From positions 1 to 16,101 of the forward strand of contig JAYSFC010000086.1 in NCBI GenBank assembly GCA_041913505.1: 16,101 nucleotides of DNA, written 5' to 3'. The position numbers were made by a program, and so were the translations under genes. This DNA is from JAYSFC01 sp041913505 (GTDB lineage Bacteria > Pseudomonadota > Gammaproteobacteria > Burkholderiales > Burkholderiaceae_C). Positions 1 through 8,200 of the stretch are shown here, in pieces (positions within the stretch are counted from its first letter, which is position 1; every line of letters starts with the position of its first letter). The notes beneath the pieces were generated by a model, which saw nothing but the letters and a program-made list of their open reading frames with translations, was not told where the DNA came from and did not search any database.

Positions 1-145
1 CTACATGCTGTACGACCTCAAGCAGATCATCGACGGCGGCGAAACCAACTACATCAGCGCCACGCTGGCCCTGTACCTGGATCTGTTCAATGTGTTCCAG
101 AGCCTGCTGGCCCTGCTGGGCATCATGGGCGGCGAGCGCGACTGA
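1..145 (+). CDS. Bax inhibitor-1/YccA family membrane protein, C-terminal end
   Basis: This is the last 47 codons of a gene that begins before the window; the reading frame starts at base 2 and stops with TGA at 143-145. The residues include GGETNYISATLALYLDLFN, which is the C-terminal hallmark of the BI-1/YccA family, and the end of the last hydrophobic helix. In E. coli the relative YccA is an inner-membrane protein that interacts with the FtsH protease. Only the tail is visible, so the length, the start and the rest of the membrane topology cannot be checked. A strong terminator follows 21 bases after the stop, so this gene ends its transcription unit. The family assignment is confident; the specific role is inferred from the family. 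Confidence 0.85.
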   Translation, partial: YMLYDLKQIIDGGETNYISATLALYLDLFNVFQSLLALLGIMGGERD

Positions 146-166
146 CCTGCGCGCTGCACTGCCAAG

Positions 167-189
167 AAAGGCCCCGCGGGGCCTTTTTT
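167..189 (+). terminator. Rho-independent terminator after the BI-1/YccA gene
   Basis: Bases 167-186 form a perfect 20-base palindrome (AAAGGCCCCG / CGGGGCCTTT), and the T run continues to 189. The GC-rich stem with an A run before it and a T run after it is a classic intrinsic terminator. The palindrome is symmetric, so it could act in both directions, but the only gene aimed at it is the plus-strand BI-1/YccA gene ending at 145. Confidence 0.9.
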
Positions 190-240
190 GTTGATGCGGG
201 GGCCTCAACCCGGGCACGGGGGTGCCGATAATAGAAAGAC

Positions 241-582
241 ATGATCCCCAAAGCCCCCCTCCTGCGCGCCGGTCTGCTGGCGGCCGCCCTGCTCCCCCTG
301 CTCACGGGCTGCGAGATTCCCGGCCTGGGGCCCGATCCGCGCGTGGTGCAGCGCGAGGCCGAGGCCAAAGCCGTCGGCGGCGCATGCCGCCACGCGCTGC
401 GCGGGCTGGAGGACTGCTTCACGCTGAATCCCAAGGCCCCCAAGGCTGCGGTATTCGCTGGCTGGAAGGACATGGACGCCTATATGCGCGAGAACAAGAT
501 CGAGGGCGTGCCCTCGGTGCTTGGCAAGGTCGAGCCCGGCAAGCCGGCGCGCAGTCGTGCTGCGGCCGACAGCGACACCTGA
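241..582 (+). CDS. Small lipoprotein of unknown function
   Basis: The 113-residue product begins with a lipoprotein signal: a basic N-terminus, a hydrophobic run to about residue 21 and a lipobox Leu-Thr-Gly-Cys with Cys24 as the lipidated residue. The residue after Cys24 is Glu rather than Asp, which would favour sorting to the outer membrane. The mature part is about 90 residues, with two further cysteines (in GGACRHAL and EDCFTLNP) and a hydrophilic tail; no domain is recognised. The ribosome binding site is weak (AGAAAGA). The gene sits alone between a terminator and the convergent rlmD gene, and the stop codons of the two are separated by 3 bases. It looks like a real gene because of the clean signal peptide and good codon use. 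Confidence 0.75.
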   Translation: MIPKAPLLRAGLLAAALLPLLTGCEIPGLGPDPRVVQREAEAKAVGGACRHALRGLEDCFTLNPKAPKAAVFAGWKDMDAYMRENKIEGVPSVLGKVEPGKPARSRAAADSDT

Positions 583-585
583 TTC

Positions 586-2055
586 TCAGCCGCGCTCGAA
601 CACCGCCATGCTCTCCACATGGGCCGTGTGCGGGAACATGTTGACCACCCCAGCCGCCACGCAGCGGTAACCCGCCTGGTGCACGAGCAGGCCCGCGTCA
701 CGCGCCAGCGTGGCCGGGTTGCAGCTCACATAAACGATGCGCGATGGCGGCTCCCAGCCTTCGGCCTGCGGGGGCAGGGGCGGCGCCCCTTCGGCGCCGA
801 TGCGTGCCTGGTGGATGTCGGCCAGGGCCTTGGACAGGGCGAACGCACCTTCACGCGGCGGGTCGACCAGCCATTTGTCGGCCCGGCCATCGGCCACCAG
901 CATCTCCGGCGTCATCTCGAACAGGTTGCGCGCTACGAAAGTAGTAGCTGCAAGCGACCGTCCCAAGCGCACCTGCACCTGGTTTGATTGGTAGTTTTCC
1001 CGTGAACGGGCCACCAGGGCCTCGCTGCCCTCGATGCCCAGCACCTCGCGCGCCTGGGTGGCCAGGGGCAGCGTGAAATTGCCCAGGCCGCAGAACCAGT
1101 CGATCACGCGCTCGGTCTGTTTTGCGTCGAGCAGGCGCAGCGCACGCGTGACAAGCACGCGGTTGATGTGCGGATTGACCTGGGTGAAATCGGTGGGCTT
1201 GAATGGCATGGTGATGCCGAAGTCGGGCAGGCCATAGGCGAGCTGCGGGCCGCCCTGGTCAAGAAGGTGCACCGTGTCGGGCCCCTTGGGCTGCAGCCAC
1301 CACTGCACGCCGTGCTCGGCGGCAAAGGCGCGCAGCTTGTCGATATCGCCCGCCGACAGCGGCTCCAGATGGCGCAGCACCAGGGCCGTCACCTCGTCGC
1401 CGCAGGCCAGCTCGATCTGCGGGCAGGTGTCTCGCGCCTGCAGCGAGCCAATCAGCGCACGCAGCGGCATGAGCATGGCGTCCACATGCGGCGGCAGGAT
1501 CTTGCAAGTCTCCATGTCGGCGATGTAGCGGCTCTTGCGCTCGTGGAAACCCACGAGCACCTTGTCCTTCTTGGGCACGTAGCGCACCGACAGGCGCGCA
1601 CGGTAGCGGTAGCCCCAGGCCGGCCCCTCGATGGGGCGCAGGATGGTCTCGGCTTTCACCTTGCCCAGGTGCCAGAGGTTGTCCTCCAGCACACGCTGCT
1701 TGACGGCCACCTGGGCCCCCACGTGCAGGTGCTGCATCTTGCAGCCGCCACAGGCGCCTGCATGCAGACCGAAATGCGGGCAGCCAGGGCGCACACGCTG
1801 CGAGGACTCGCGGTGGATGGCCACGAGGCTTGCCGCCTCCCAGTTGTTCTTCTTGCGGTGGGTATTGGCGCTGACCCATTCGGTGGGCAAGGCGCCGTCG
1901 ATGAAGACCACCTTGCCATCGGGCTTGCGGGCCACGCCCTGGGCCTCCATGTCCATGGACAGCACATCCAGCCAGCCTTCGGGCAGATCGGGGGCCGCCT
2001 CGCCCCGGACGCCCATGGGGAAGGCGGGGGTATCGTTATCGCTCAGATCACTCAT
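586..2055 (-). CDS. rlmD: 23S rRNA (uracil-5-)-methyltransferase RlmD
   Basis: The 489-residue product is a class I SAM-dependent RNA methyltransferase of the RumA/TrmA family, which methylates C5 of a uridine in 23S rRNA (U1939 in E. coli). An N-terminal TRAM-like region (about 25-85) is followed by an iron-sulfur cysteine set, C92, C102, C105 and C184; the C-x9-C gap is longer than the C-x5-C of E. coli RumA. The SAM-binding motif DWFCGLGNFTLPLA starts at residue 319, and the catalytic cysteine is C445 in VSCNPATLARD. A proline-rich stretch just before the catalytic motif looks like a lineage insertion. The TRAM region favours RlmD over RlmC. The ATG at 2055 is preceded only by a G-rich stretch, so the start is less certain than the identity. 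A small exported-protein gene lies 52 bases upstream on the same strand and may be cotranscribed. Confidence 0.9.
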   Translation of the reverse strand: MSDLSDNDTPAFPMGVRGEAAPDLPEGWLDVLSMDMEAQGVARKPDGKVVFIDGALPTEWVSANTHRKKNNWEAASLVAIHRESSQRVRPGCPHFGLHAGACGGCKMQHLHVGAQVAVKQRVLEDNLWHLGKVKAETILRPIEGPAWGYRYRARLSVRYVPKKDKVLVGFHERKSRYIADMETCKILPPHVDAMLMPLRALIGSLQARDTCPQIELACGDEVTALVLRHLEPLSAGDIDKLRAFAAEHGVQWWLQPKGPDTVHLLDQGGPQLAYGLPDFGITMPFKPTDFTQVNPHINRVLVTRALRLLDAKQTERVIDWFCGLGNFTLPLATQAREVLGIEGSEALVARSRENYQSNQVQVRLGRSLAATTFVARNLFEMTPEMLVADGRADKWLVDPPREGAFALSKALADIHQARIGAEGAPPLPPQAEGWEPPSRIVYVSCNPATLARDAGLLVHQAGYRCVAAGVVNMFPHTAHVESMAVFERG

Positions 2056-2107
2056 CCCCCGATTGTCTCAGAGCCCCGCCACGGAGCCCGCCCCCGGGAG
2101 AAGAAGT

Positions 2108-2404
2108 TCAGCCGCGGCGCGCGCCGGCCGGCCGTCCCTGCGCGGGGACTGCAGGGGTCGCCGCCATGGGCAAGCGATAGATCTCGCTCTCGCAGCCGTA
2201 GTCGTCCAGCCAGAAAACCAGCGTGCCTCCCGGCGCGATGGCGGGCACGGTCTCGTGCAGGTTGCGCGACAGATCCACCGGAGGGGTCTGCGCGCGGTAG
2301 ATGACCTGCTGGTCCGCACCATAGACCACATAGCACGCAGCCCATGCGCCGGGCGCGAAAAGTCCGGCAATCATGGCAGCCGAGGCAAAGCGAATGGCTC
2401 GCAT
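2108..2404 (-). CDS. Small exported protein of unknown function
   Basis: I start this at 2404, where ATG follows a very good ribosome binding site (AAGGAAGGGG) and opens a typical Sec signal peptide (Met-Arg-Ala-Ile-Arg-Phe, a hydrophobic core, then a cut near Ala-Trp-Ala). A longer open frame to 2563 exists, but its extra part overlaps the divergent sigma promoter and has no signal. The product is 98 residues, about 75 after cleavage, with a cysteine right after the cut (ACYVVYG) and another near the end (YGCESEIY), which could form a disulfide in the periplasm. No known domain is recognised. It lies 52 bases upstream of rlmD and diverges from the ECF sigma gene. Confidence 0.7.
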   Translation of the reverse strand: MRAIRFASAAMIAGLFAPGAWAACYVVYGADQQVIYRAQTPPVDLSRNLHETVPAIAPGGTLVFWLDDYGCESEIYRLPMAATPAVPAQGRPAGARRG

Positions 2405-2490
2405 GACGGTCCCCTTCCTTCCTGTGCTGTCGATGGGGGCATTATTGCGAAGTTTGTCCCGGCGTCCACCAGCGTGCGGGCCGGCGCCAG

Positions 2491-2518
2491 GGAACTTTTG
2501 CTCCGGCAATACGTTGAA
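2491..2518 (+). promoter_or_regulatory. Candidate ECF-sigma promoter of the sigma gene (autoregulation)
   Basis: GGAAC at 2491-2495 and CGTTGAA at 2512-2518 are separated by 16 bases, a classic ECF -35/-10 pair. The same two boxes with the same spacing recur at 4044, ahead of the exported protein that follows this operon. ECF sigma factors commonly drive their own operon, so autoregulation is the natural reading. The -10 box lies only 7 bases before the ATG at 2526, so the message would be nearly leaderless, or translation would begin at the TTG at 2535. Confidence 0.6.
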
Positions 2519-2525
2519 AGAGGCA

Positions 2526-3080
2526 ATGCGCCCCTTGAGCCATCTTGAAGAGAGCGACTGCATCGCCCGCGCCCAGCGCGGGGAAGTCGCGGCGTTCTCC
2601 GAACTGGTGGCCCGCTACCAGGAGCGCATCTACCGCTTCTTGTTTCGTCTGACGCACTCGCAGGAGGACGCACGTGAGCTGGCCCAGGAGACCTTCTTGA
2701 ACGCCTACCAGGCACTGCCCCGCTGGCGGCCGAACGCCCGGCTGTCCACCTGGCTGTTCCAGATTGCACGCAACCAGGCGCTGGACCGGCTGCGCCGCGC
2801 CCGGCGCGTGGAGTTCGTGGCACTGGACGAAACGCTGTCCGAGCAGGTACCGGCCGACACGCCCACGCCCGAGGCGGCACTGCAGGCCCGGCAGCACGTC
2901 GCGGCGCTGGAGGGCGCGCTGCAGCAGCTTTCGGTCGAGCACCGCGAGATCCTGCTGCTGCGCGACATCGAGGACCTGCCTTACGAGGACATCGCCGAGG
3001 TGCTGGGCATCAGCCTGGGCACCGTCAAATCCCGCATCGCCCGCGCCCGCGCGGGACTGCTGACCCACCTGCCACGCTGA
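2526..3080 (+). CDS. ECF RNA polymerase sigma factor (RpoE-like)
   Basis: This 184-residue protein has the two-domain ECF layout. Sigma region 2 spans about residues 15-90, with the region 2.2/2.3-like DARELAQETFLNAY (48-61) and RLSTWLFQIARNQALDRLRR. Region 4 spans about 125-180, with the helix-turn-helix LPYEDIAEVLGISLGTVKSR. It would direct RNA polymerase to stress promoters and be held inactive by the anti-sigma factor encoded 15 bases downstream. The ATG at 2526 follows GAAAGAGG; a TTG at 2535 is an alternative start if the promoter at 2491 is real. The three genes 2526-4006 form an operon. Overlap or close spacing with a zinc-finger anti-sigma gene and a periplasmic sensor recalls metal-responsive sets such as cnrYXH, but the signal is unknown. 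Confidence 0.9.
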   Translation: MRPLSHLEESDCIARAQRGEVAAFSELVARYQERIYRFLFRLTHSQEDARELAQETFLNAYQALPRWRPNARLSTWLFQIARNQALDRLRRARRVEFVALDETLSEQVPADTPTPEAALQARQHVAALEGALQQLSVEHREILLLRDIEDLPYEDIAEVLGISLGTVKSRIARARAGLLTHLPR

Positions 3081-3095
3081 ATGCAAGGAGCCACC

Positions 3096-3539
3096 ATGAC
3101 TTGCCCGCGCACCGAAGACCTTTCCGCGCTCCTGGATCACGCCCTGCCCGCGCGTGCGCAGGCTACGCTGCAGCAGCACCTGCACACCTGCCCCATCTGC
3201 CGCCAGCAGCTGGATGCACTGCAGACGCTGCGCCAGGAACTGCGCGCCCTGCCCTCGCCCACACTGGGCTTTGACTTGGCCGCCCAACTGCAGAACCGCC
3301 TACCACGGCGACCGCCCAAGCCGCATCGCACGGGCTGGCACCTGCTGGGCTGGATGCCCGCCGGAATCGCGGCCACCGCCGCCCTGGTTTCGGGCGTGTG
3401 GCTGGGCGGACTGCTGCTGGGCACGGGCGCCATCCAGCCAGTCGCCCGTCCCACCATCGCGCGCGTATTCGATCCCGTGCCGCCCGGCGGGCTGTGCGCC
3501 GCCACCGAAATCTGCCGCCTGCCGAAAGCCCTGCCATGA
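3096..3539 (+). CDS. Anti-sigma factor with zinc-finger (zf-HC2) domain and one membrane segment
   Basis: I choose the ATG at 3096 because AAGGAG precedes it; the upstream in-frame ATG at 3081 contains that site within its own codons. The 147-residue product has the ZAS motif H28-x3-C32-x2-C35, which binds sigma factors of the ECF class, then a basic linker and a hydrophobic segment at about 86-110. The remaining 35 residues would be periplasmic and carry C134 and C140, which could sense oxidation or bind a metal. The stop overlaps the next start (ATGA at 3536-3539), which implies translational coupling with the periplasmic sensor-like protein. The pairing with the sigma gene is strong evidence of function; the signal is inference. 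Confidence 0.85.
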   Translation: MTCPRTEDLSALLDHALPARAQATLQQHLHTCPICRQQLDALQTLRQELRALPSPTLGFDLAAQLQNRLPRRPPKPHRTGWHLLGWMPAGIAATAALVSGVWLGGLLLGTGAIQPVARPTIARVFDPVPPGGLCAATEICRLPKALP

Positions 3540-4006
3540 AACACCCTGCCTGGATTCGCATCTTGCTGGCCGCATCGCTCGCACTCAACCTGGGCGTGGT
3601 CGCGGCGTTGCTGCTGCGCCCCGCTCCCATCGCGCCGCCCACCAGCACGGCGCCGCCCGTGGTCCACCTGCCCGACTATCTGAAACTCACCCCCATGCAG
3701 CGCTCGCACTGGGACACGCTGGAGGCCCCCTTCCTGCACAGCCTTTCGGCCAACTGGGGCGAAATACGCCGCCACCGCGAGGCCCTGGTGCGCCACATCT
3801 TCGCGGCCACGCCAGACCGTGCTGCCATCGATGCCGAGCAGGCCGCCATTGCCCGCCTGCAGGCCACCCAACAGCAGCACGTGATCGACCAGCTCCTGGC
3901 CGAGCGCGCCATGCTGGACGACACCCAGCGTTCCCGCCTGCTGCAATTGCTGCTGGACCGCTATGCCGGGGAAGCCACCGAGGAGGAACTTTTGCACCGC
4001 CAATGA
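3536..4006 (+). CDS. Periplasmic LTxxQ / heavy-metal-resistance-type sensor protein
   Basis: The 156-residue product has a single N-terminal hydrophobic segment (about 8-27) that acts as signal anchor, a proline-rich linker (30-46) and a helical periplasmic domain. Two LTxxQ-like motifs are visible: LTPMQ at 51-55 and LDDTQ at 127-131. This is the pattern of the Spy/CpxP/CnrX/ZraP group of periplasmic stress chaperones and metal sensors. It is cotranscribed with the sigma and anti-sigma genes and overlaps the anti-sigma stop by four bases, so it probably modulates the anti-sigma factor, as CnrX does in Cupriavidus. The domain has no cysteine; several histidines (H44, H58, H68, H80, H87) could bind metal. 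Specificity cannot be read from the sequence. Confidence 0.75.
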   Translation: MKHPAWIRILLAASLALNLGVVAALLLRPAPIAPPTSTAPPVVHLPDYLKLTPMQRSHWDTLEAPFLHSLSANWGEIRRHREALVRHIFAATPDRAAIDAEQAAIARLQATQQQHVIDQLLAERAMLDDTQRSRLLQLLLDRYAGEATEEELLHRQ

Positions 4007-4043
4007 GGGGCCGAAGTAAAGGCCAAAAAGATGCAAATTACAC

Positions 4044-4071
4044 GGAACATTTCGCCCCACCCTTCGTTGAA
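4044..4071 (+). promoter_or_regulatory. Candidate ECF-sigma promoter of the exported-protein gene
   Basis: GGAAC at 4044-4048 and CGTTGAA at 4065-4071 have the same 16-base spacer and the same boxes as the candidate at 2491. The next gene starts at 4139, which leaves a leader of about 60 bases. The 132-base gap after the sensor gene fits a separate transcription unit driven by the same sigma factor. Confidence 0.6.
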
Positions 4072-4138
4072 GTGAGCAAGGCAGCCACACACCCTGAATG
4101 GCCGCCTTGTTGGTTCAACTTTTCAACGGAGCATCCTC

Positions 4139-4618
4139 ATGAACACCCTTACCGCACTGCTGCTGTCCACCGCCCTGGCATCCCCGCTGGCCGCCTACGC
4201 CGCCGATGCGCACAACCACGGCGCAAGCGCAGAGACCCACCAACTGCAGCTCAACGCCGGCAAGAAGTGGGGCACCGACGCGCCGCTGCGCCAAGCCATG
4301 ACAGCCATCCGCGGATCGGTCACCCAGATCCTGCCCTCTGCCCATGCAGGCAAGGCCACGCCGGCCGACTACGACGCCTTTGGCAACGCCGTCAACCAGC
4401 AGGTCGCCTACATGGTGGAAAACTGCAAACTGCCGCCCGCGGCCGATGCCCAACTGCACATCATCGTGGCCGACCTGATGGCGGGCGCCGAGGCCGCCCA
4501 GGGCAAGCAGGGCGATGACAAGCGCGCCGAGGGCGTTGTCAAGGTGGCCCAGGCTTCCAATGCCTACGGCAAGTACTTCAGCCACAGCGGCTGGAAGGCC
4601 ATCCCGCTGTCCCACTGA
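4139..4618 (+). CDS. Small exported protein, candidate target of the adjacent ECF sigma factor
   Basis: The 159-residue product has a clean Sec signal peptide with a likely cut after Ala-Tyr-Ala (residue 21). The mature N-terminus, ADAHNHG, has two closely spaced histidines that could bind metal. The rest is predicted mostly helical, with conserved-looking blocks LNAGKKWGTDAPLRQAM, ENCKLPP (the only cysteine) and LHIIVADLM. I recall similar proteins in other proteobacteria, sometimes annotated DnrO, with no established function; that resemblance is from memory. The start is supported by CGGAG eight bases upstream. A promoter matching that of the upstream sigma operon precedes it, which suggests the envelope stress response induces it. 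The stop is 12 bases from the convergent Lrp-type gene. Confidence 0.75.
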   Translation: MNTLTALLLSTALASPLAAYAADAHNHGASAETHQLQLNAGKKWGTDAPLRQAMTAIRGSVTQILPSAHAGKATPADYDAFGNAVNQQVAYMVENCKLPPAADAQLHIIVADLMAGAEAAQGKQGDDKRAEGVVKVAQASNAYGKYFSHSGWKAIPLSH

Positions 4619-4630
4619 GGCAGCAGGCCA

Positions 4631-5107
4631 TCAGCCCAGGTACAGGTGGTTGGAGTGCTTGACCTCCTCCATCACCGCGTAAGTGCGCGTTTCGCGCACC
4701 CCGGGCAGTTGCCAGAGCACGGCCCCCGCGAACTCACGGTAGGCGTTCATGTCGGCGCAGCGCGTCTTGAGCAGGTAGTCGAACCCACCAGCCACCATGT
4801 GGCATTCCATGACCTCGGGGTGCACCTGCACCGCGGCCTTGAATTGCTCGAACACATTGGGCGTGGTGCGGTCCAACAACACCTCTACGAACACGAGCAT
4901 GCCCGCACCGAGCTTGAGCGGGTTCAGACGCGCCTCGTAGCCCAGGATATAGCCCTCGCGCGTGAGGCGCTGCACGCGCGAGAGCACGGCCGTGGGCGAC
5001 AGCGCCACGCTCTCGGCGAGCTTGAGGTTGGAGATGCGGCCGTCCAGTTGGAGGATCGACAGGATTTTCCGGTCGATGCGGTCCAGATCGATTTCCGATA
5101 GTTCCAT
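4631..5107 (-). CDS. Lrp/AsnC family transcriptional regulator, likely regulator of putA
   Basis: The 158-residue product has an N-terminal winged helix-turn-helix (about 8-60, with LDRIDRKILSILQLDGRIS and ALSPTAVLSRVQRLTREG) and a C-terminal RAM effector domain (about 68-150, with GGFDYLLKTRC). Lrp-type proteins form dimers to octamers and sense amino acids. It is divergent from putA with 129 bases between the starts; in alphaproteobacteria such a divergent Lrp member (PutR) activates putA in response to proline. Here PutA lacks its own DNA-binding domain, which strengthens that reading. I start at the ATG at 5107, the family's usual N-terminus; an upstream in-frame ATG at 5152 would add 15 residues. 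Neither has a strong ribosome binding site. Confidence 0.85.
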   Translation of the reverse strand: MELSEIDLDRIDRKILSILQLDGRISNLKLAESVALSPTAVLSRVQRLTREGYILGYEARLNPLKLGAGMLVFVEVLLDRTTPNVFEQFKAAVQVHPEVMECHMVAGGFDYLLKTRCADMNAYREFAGAVLWQLPGVRETRTYAVMEEVKHSNHLYLG

Positions 5108-5236
5108 GATTAGTGAATTATTTATTGAAATTGAAATTCTTTGGATATTCATTCTGCACAACACCCGACATGATGGCGCCATGCGCAGGCCCGCCCCGCC
5201 TGCGCGCTCTTTCCCTCTTCTTCTTGGTGACCACCC
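5108..5236. promoter_or_regulatory. Divergent control region between the Lrp-type gene and putA
   Basis: This 129-base gap is strikingly AT-rich near the regulator (5108-5150) in otherwise GC-rich DNA. It contains two TTGAAA hexamers (5125-5130 and 5131-5136) and an imperfect dyad running from GAATT at 5115 to AATTC near 5139. Lrp-type regulators bind degenerate AT-rich dyads, so this is the likely operator for both genes. No promoter box is clear enough to place individually. Confidence 0.5.
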
Positions 5237-8200
5237 ATGCTGACCGCCAACCACCCCGCCCCCTTCGCTCAGCCCGCCTTCGCACCGCGCCAGGCTCCCC
5301 ATAACGCCCTGCGCGAAGCCATCACGGCCGCATGCCGCCGCCCCGAGGCCGAGGCCCTGCCTCCGTTGCTCGCACAGGCGCGCCTGCCACAGGAGCAGGC
5401 AGACAAAGTCCAGGCCCTGGCGCTGCGGCTGGCGCGCGGCCTGCGCGAGCGCAAGGGTGCCAGCGGCCGTGCGGGCCTGGTGCAGGGCCTGCTGCAGGAG
5501 TTCTCGCTCTCGTCACAGGAGGGCGTGGCGCTGATGTGCCTGGCCGAGGCGCTGCTGCGCATTCCCGACGCGGCCACGCGCGACGCGCTGATCCGCGACA
5601 AGATCCAGGGCGGCGACTGGCAGGCGCACTTGGGCAAGAGCCCGTCGCTGTTCGTCAACGCGGCCGCCTGGGGCCTGTTGCTCACGGGCAAACTCGTGGC
5701 GACGCACAGCGAGGGCAGCCTGTCCACCGCCTTGATGCGCCTTACGGCCAAGGGCGGCGAGCCGCTGGTGCGCAAGGGCGTGGACATGGCCATGCGCATG
5801 ATGGGCGAGCAGTTCGTGACCGGCGAGACTATTCAACAAGCCCTCTCCAACGCCCGCACCCGCGAGGCACAGGGCTTTCGCTACTCCTACGACATGCTTG
5901 GCGAGGCCGCCCTCACCTCCGAGGACGCGGACCGCTACATGGAGTCGTACGTGCAGGCCATCCACGCCATCGGCAAGGCCTCGGGCGGGCGCGGCATCTA
6001 CGAAGGGCCGGGCATCTCGATCAAGCTCAGCGCCCTGCATCCGCGCTACAGCCGCGCGCAGCAGGATCGCGTGATGGCCGAGCTGTATCCGCGCGTGCAG
6101 CAGCTTGCAGAACTCGCACGCCGCTACGACATCGGCCTCAACATCGACGCTGAAGAGGCCGACCGGCTCGAACTCTCGCTCGACCTGCTGGAACAGCTGT
6201 GCCATGCGCCCGAACTCGCGGGCTGGAGCGGCATCGGCTTCGTGATCCAGGCGTACCAGAAGCGCTGCCCCTTCGTGATCGACTTCGTGATCGACCTCGC
6301 GCGGCGCACGGGCCGGCGCATCATGGTGCGCCTCGTCAAGGGCGCCTACTGGGACAGCGAGATCAAGCGCGCCCAGGTGGACGGCCTGGCCGACTACCCC
6401 GTTTACACGCGCAAGGCGCACACCGATGTGTCGTACATCGCCTGCGCACGCAAGCTGCTGGCCGCACCCGAGGCCGTATACCCCCAGTTCGCCACGCACA
6501 ACGCACAGACCGTGGCCAGCATCCACCAGCTCGCGGGCCCTAACTACTACGCAGGCCAGTATGAATTCCAGTGCCTGCACGGCATGGGCGAGCCGCTGTA
6601 CGAACAGGTGGTGGGCTCGGCCTCCGAAGGCAAATTGGGCCGCCCCTGCCGCGTATACGCCCCTGTGGGCACCCACGAGACGCTGCTGGCCTACCTCGTT
6701 CGCCGCCTGCTCGAAAACGGCGCCAACACCTCGTTCGTGAACCGCATTGCCGACGAAGGCATCGCGCTCGAATCGCTCGTCGCCCCGCCCGTGGCGGCCG
6801 TAGACGAGGCCGCTGCGCACGAAGGCGCCAGCGCCCTGCCCCACCCGCGCATTCCGCTGCCCCCGGCGCTCTACGGCGCGAACCGCCGCAACTCCGCAGG
6901 GATGGACTTGGCCAGCGAGCAGGTGCTGTCCGACTTGGCCAGCGCGCTGCACGACAGCGCCCGCACGCCCTGGCAGGCCGGGCCGTTGCTGGCCTGTGCA
7001 GCCCAGCCCAGCCCTGCGCAGCCCGTGCGCAACCCCGCCGATGCACGCGACACCGTGGGCGAGGTGCGCGACGCAAGCGAGGCCGACGTGGACGCCGCCC
7101 TGGCCTGTGCGGCCACGGCCGCTCCCGCCTGGGCCGCCACTGCGCCCGTGGACCGCGCGGCCACACTGCTGCGCACAGCCGACGCGCTCGAGGCACGCAT
7201 GCCCCTGCTCATGGGCCTGCTGATGCGCGAGGCGGGCAAGACCGCCGCCAACGCCGTGGCCGAAGTGCGCGAGGCCGTGGACTTCCTGCGCTACTACGCG
7301 GCCCAGGTGCAGCGCGACTTTGCCAACGCTACGCACGTGCCGCTGGGCCCGGTGGTCTGCATCAGCCCCTGGAACTTCCCGCTCGCCATCTTCACGGGCC
7401 AGGTCGCTGCGGCGCTGGCCGCTGGCAACGTGGTGCTGGCCAAACCCGCCGAGCAGACCCCGCTCATCGCCCACGAGGCCGTGCGCCTGCTGCATGCCGC
7501 TGGCGTGCCCGCGGGTGCCCTGCAGTTGCTGCCGGGCCGCGGCGAGACCGTGGGCGCGCGCCTGGTGGCCGATGCGCGCGTGGCGGGGGTGATGTTCACC
7601 GGCTCCACCGAAGTCGCCCGCATCCTGCAGCGCAGCGTGGCCGGCCGCGTGCGGCCCGACGGCCAGCCCGTGGCGCTGATTGCCGAAACCGGCGGGCAGA
7701 ACGCGATGATCGTGGACTCCTCCGCGCTCGTGGAGCAGGTGGTGGGCGACGCCGTTTCCTCCGCCTTCGACAGCGCAGGCCAGCGCTGCTCCGCCCTGCG
7801 CGTGCTGTGCGTGCAGCAAGACGCCGCCGACCGCGTGCTCACCATGCTGCGCGGCGCCATGGGCGAACTGCACGTGGGCAACCCCGCCCAGCTCGCCACC
7901 GACGTAGGCCCCGTGATTGACGCCGAAGCGCAGGCCAACATCGAACGCCACATCAGCGCCCTGCGCTCGCGCGGCCATACGGTATTCCAAAGCGCAAGTG
8001 CCCCGGCGGATGGCACCTTCGTGCCCCCGACGCTGATCGAGCTGGACAGCATCGCCGAGCTGGAGCGCGAAGTCTTCGGCCCCGTGCTGCATGTGGTGCG
8101 CTATGAGCGCGAGCAGCTCGATGCGCTGCTCGACCAGATCAACGCCACGGGCTACGGCCTCACGCAGGGCCTGCACACCCGCATCGACGAGACCATCGAC

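Noticed and set aside
227..232. GATAAT as a -10 box for the lipoprotein gene
   Set aside because: It lies only 8 bases before the start codon, and no -35 box occurs at a workable distance.
1168..2304. A 378-codon plus-strand open frame opposite rlmD
   Set aside because: It is antisense to a clear methyltransferase gene and has no recognisable motif.
3985..4012. GGAACTTTTGC near the end of the sensor gene, nearly identical to the -35 part of the sigma promoter at 2491
   Set aside because: No CGTT box occurs at the expected distance, and the sequence encodes the sensor's Glu-Glu-Leu-Leu; it is a coincidence of coding sequence.
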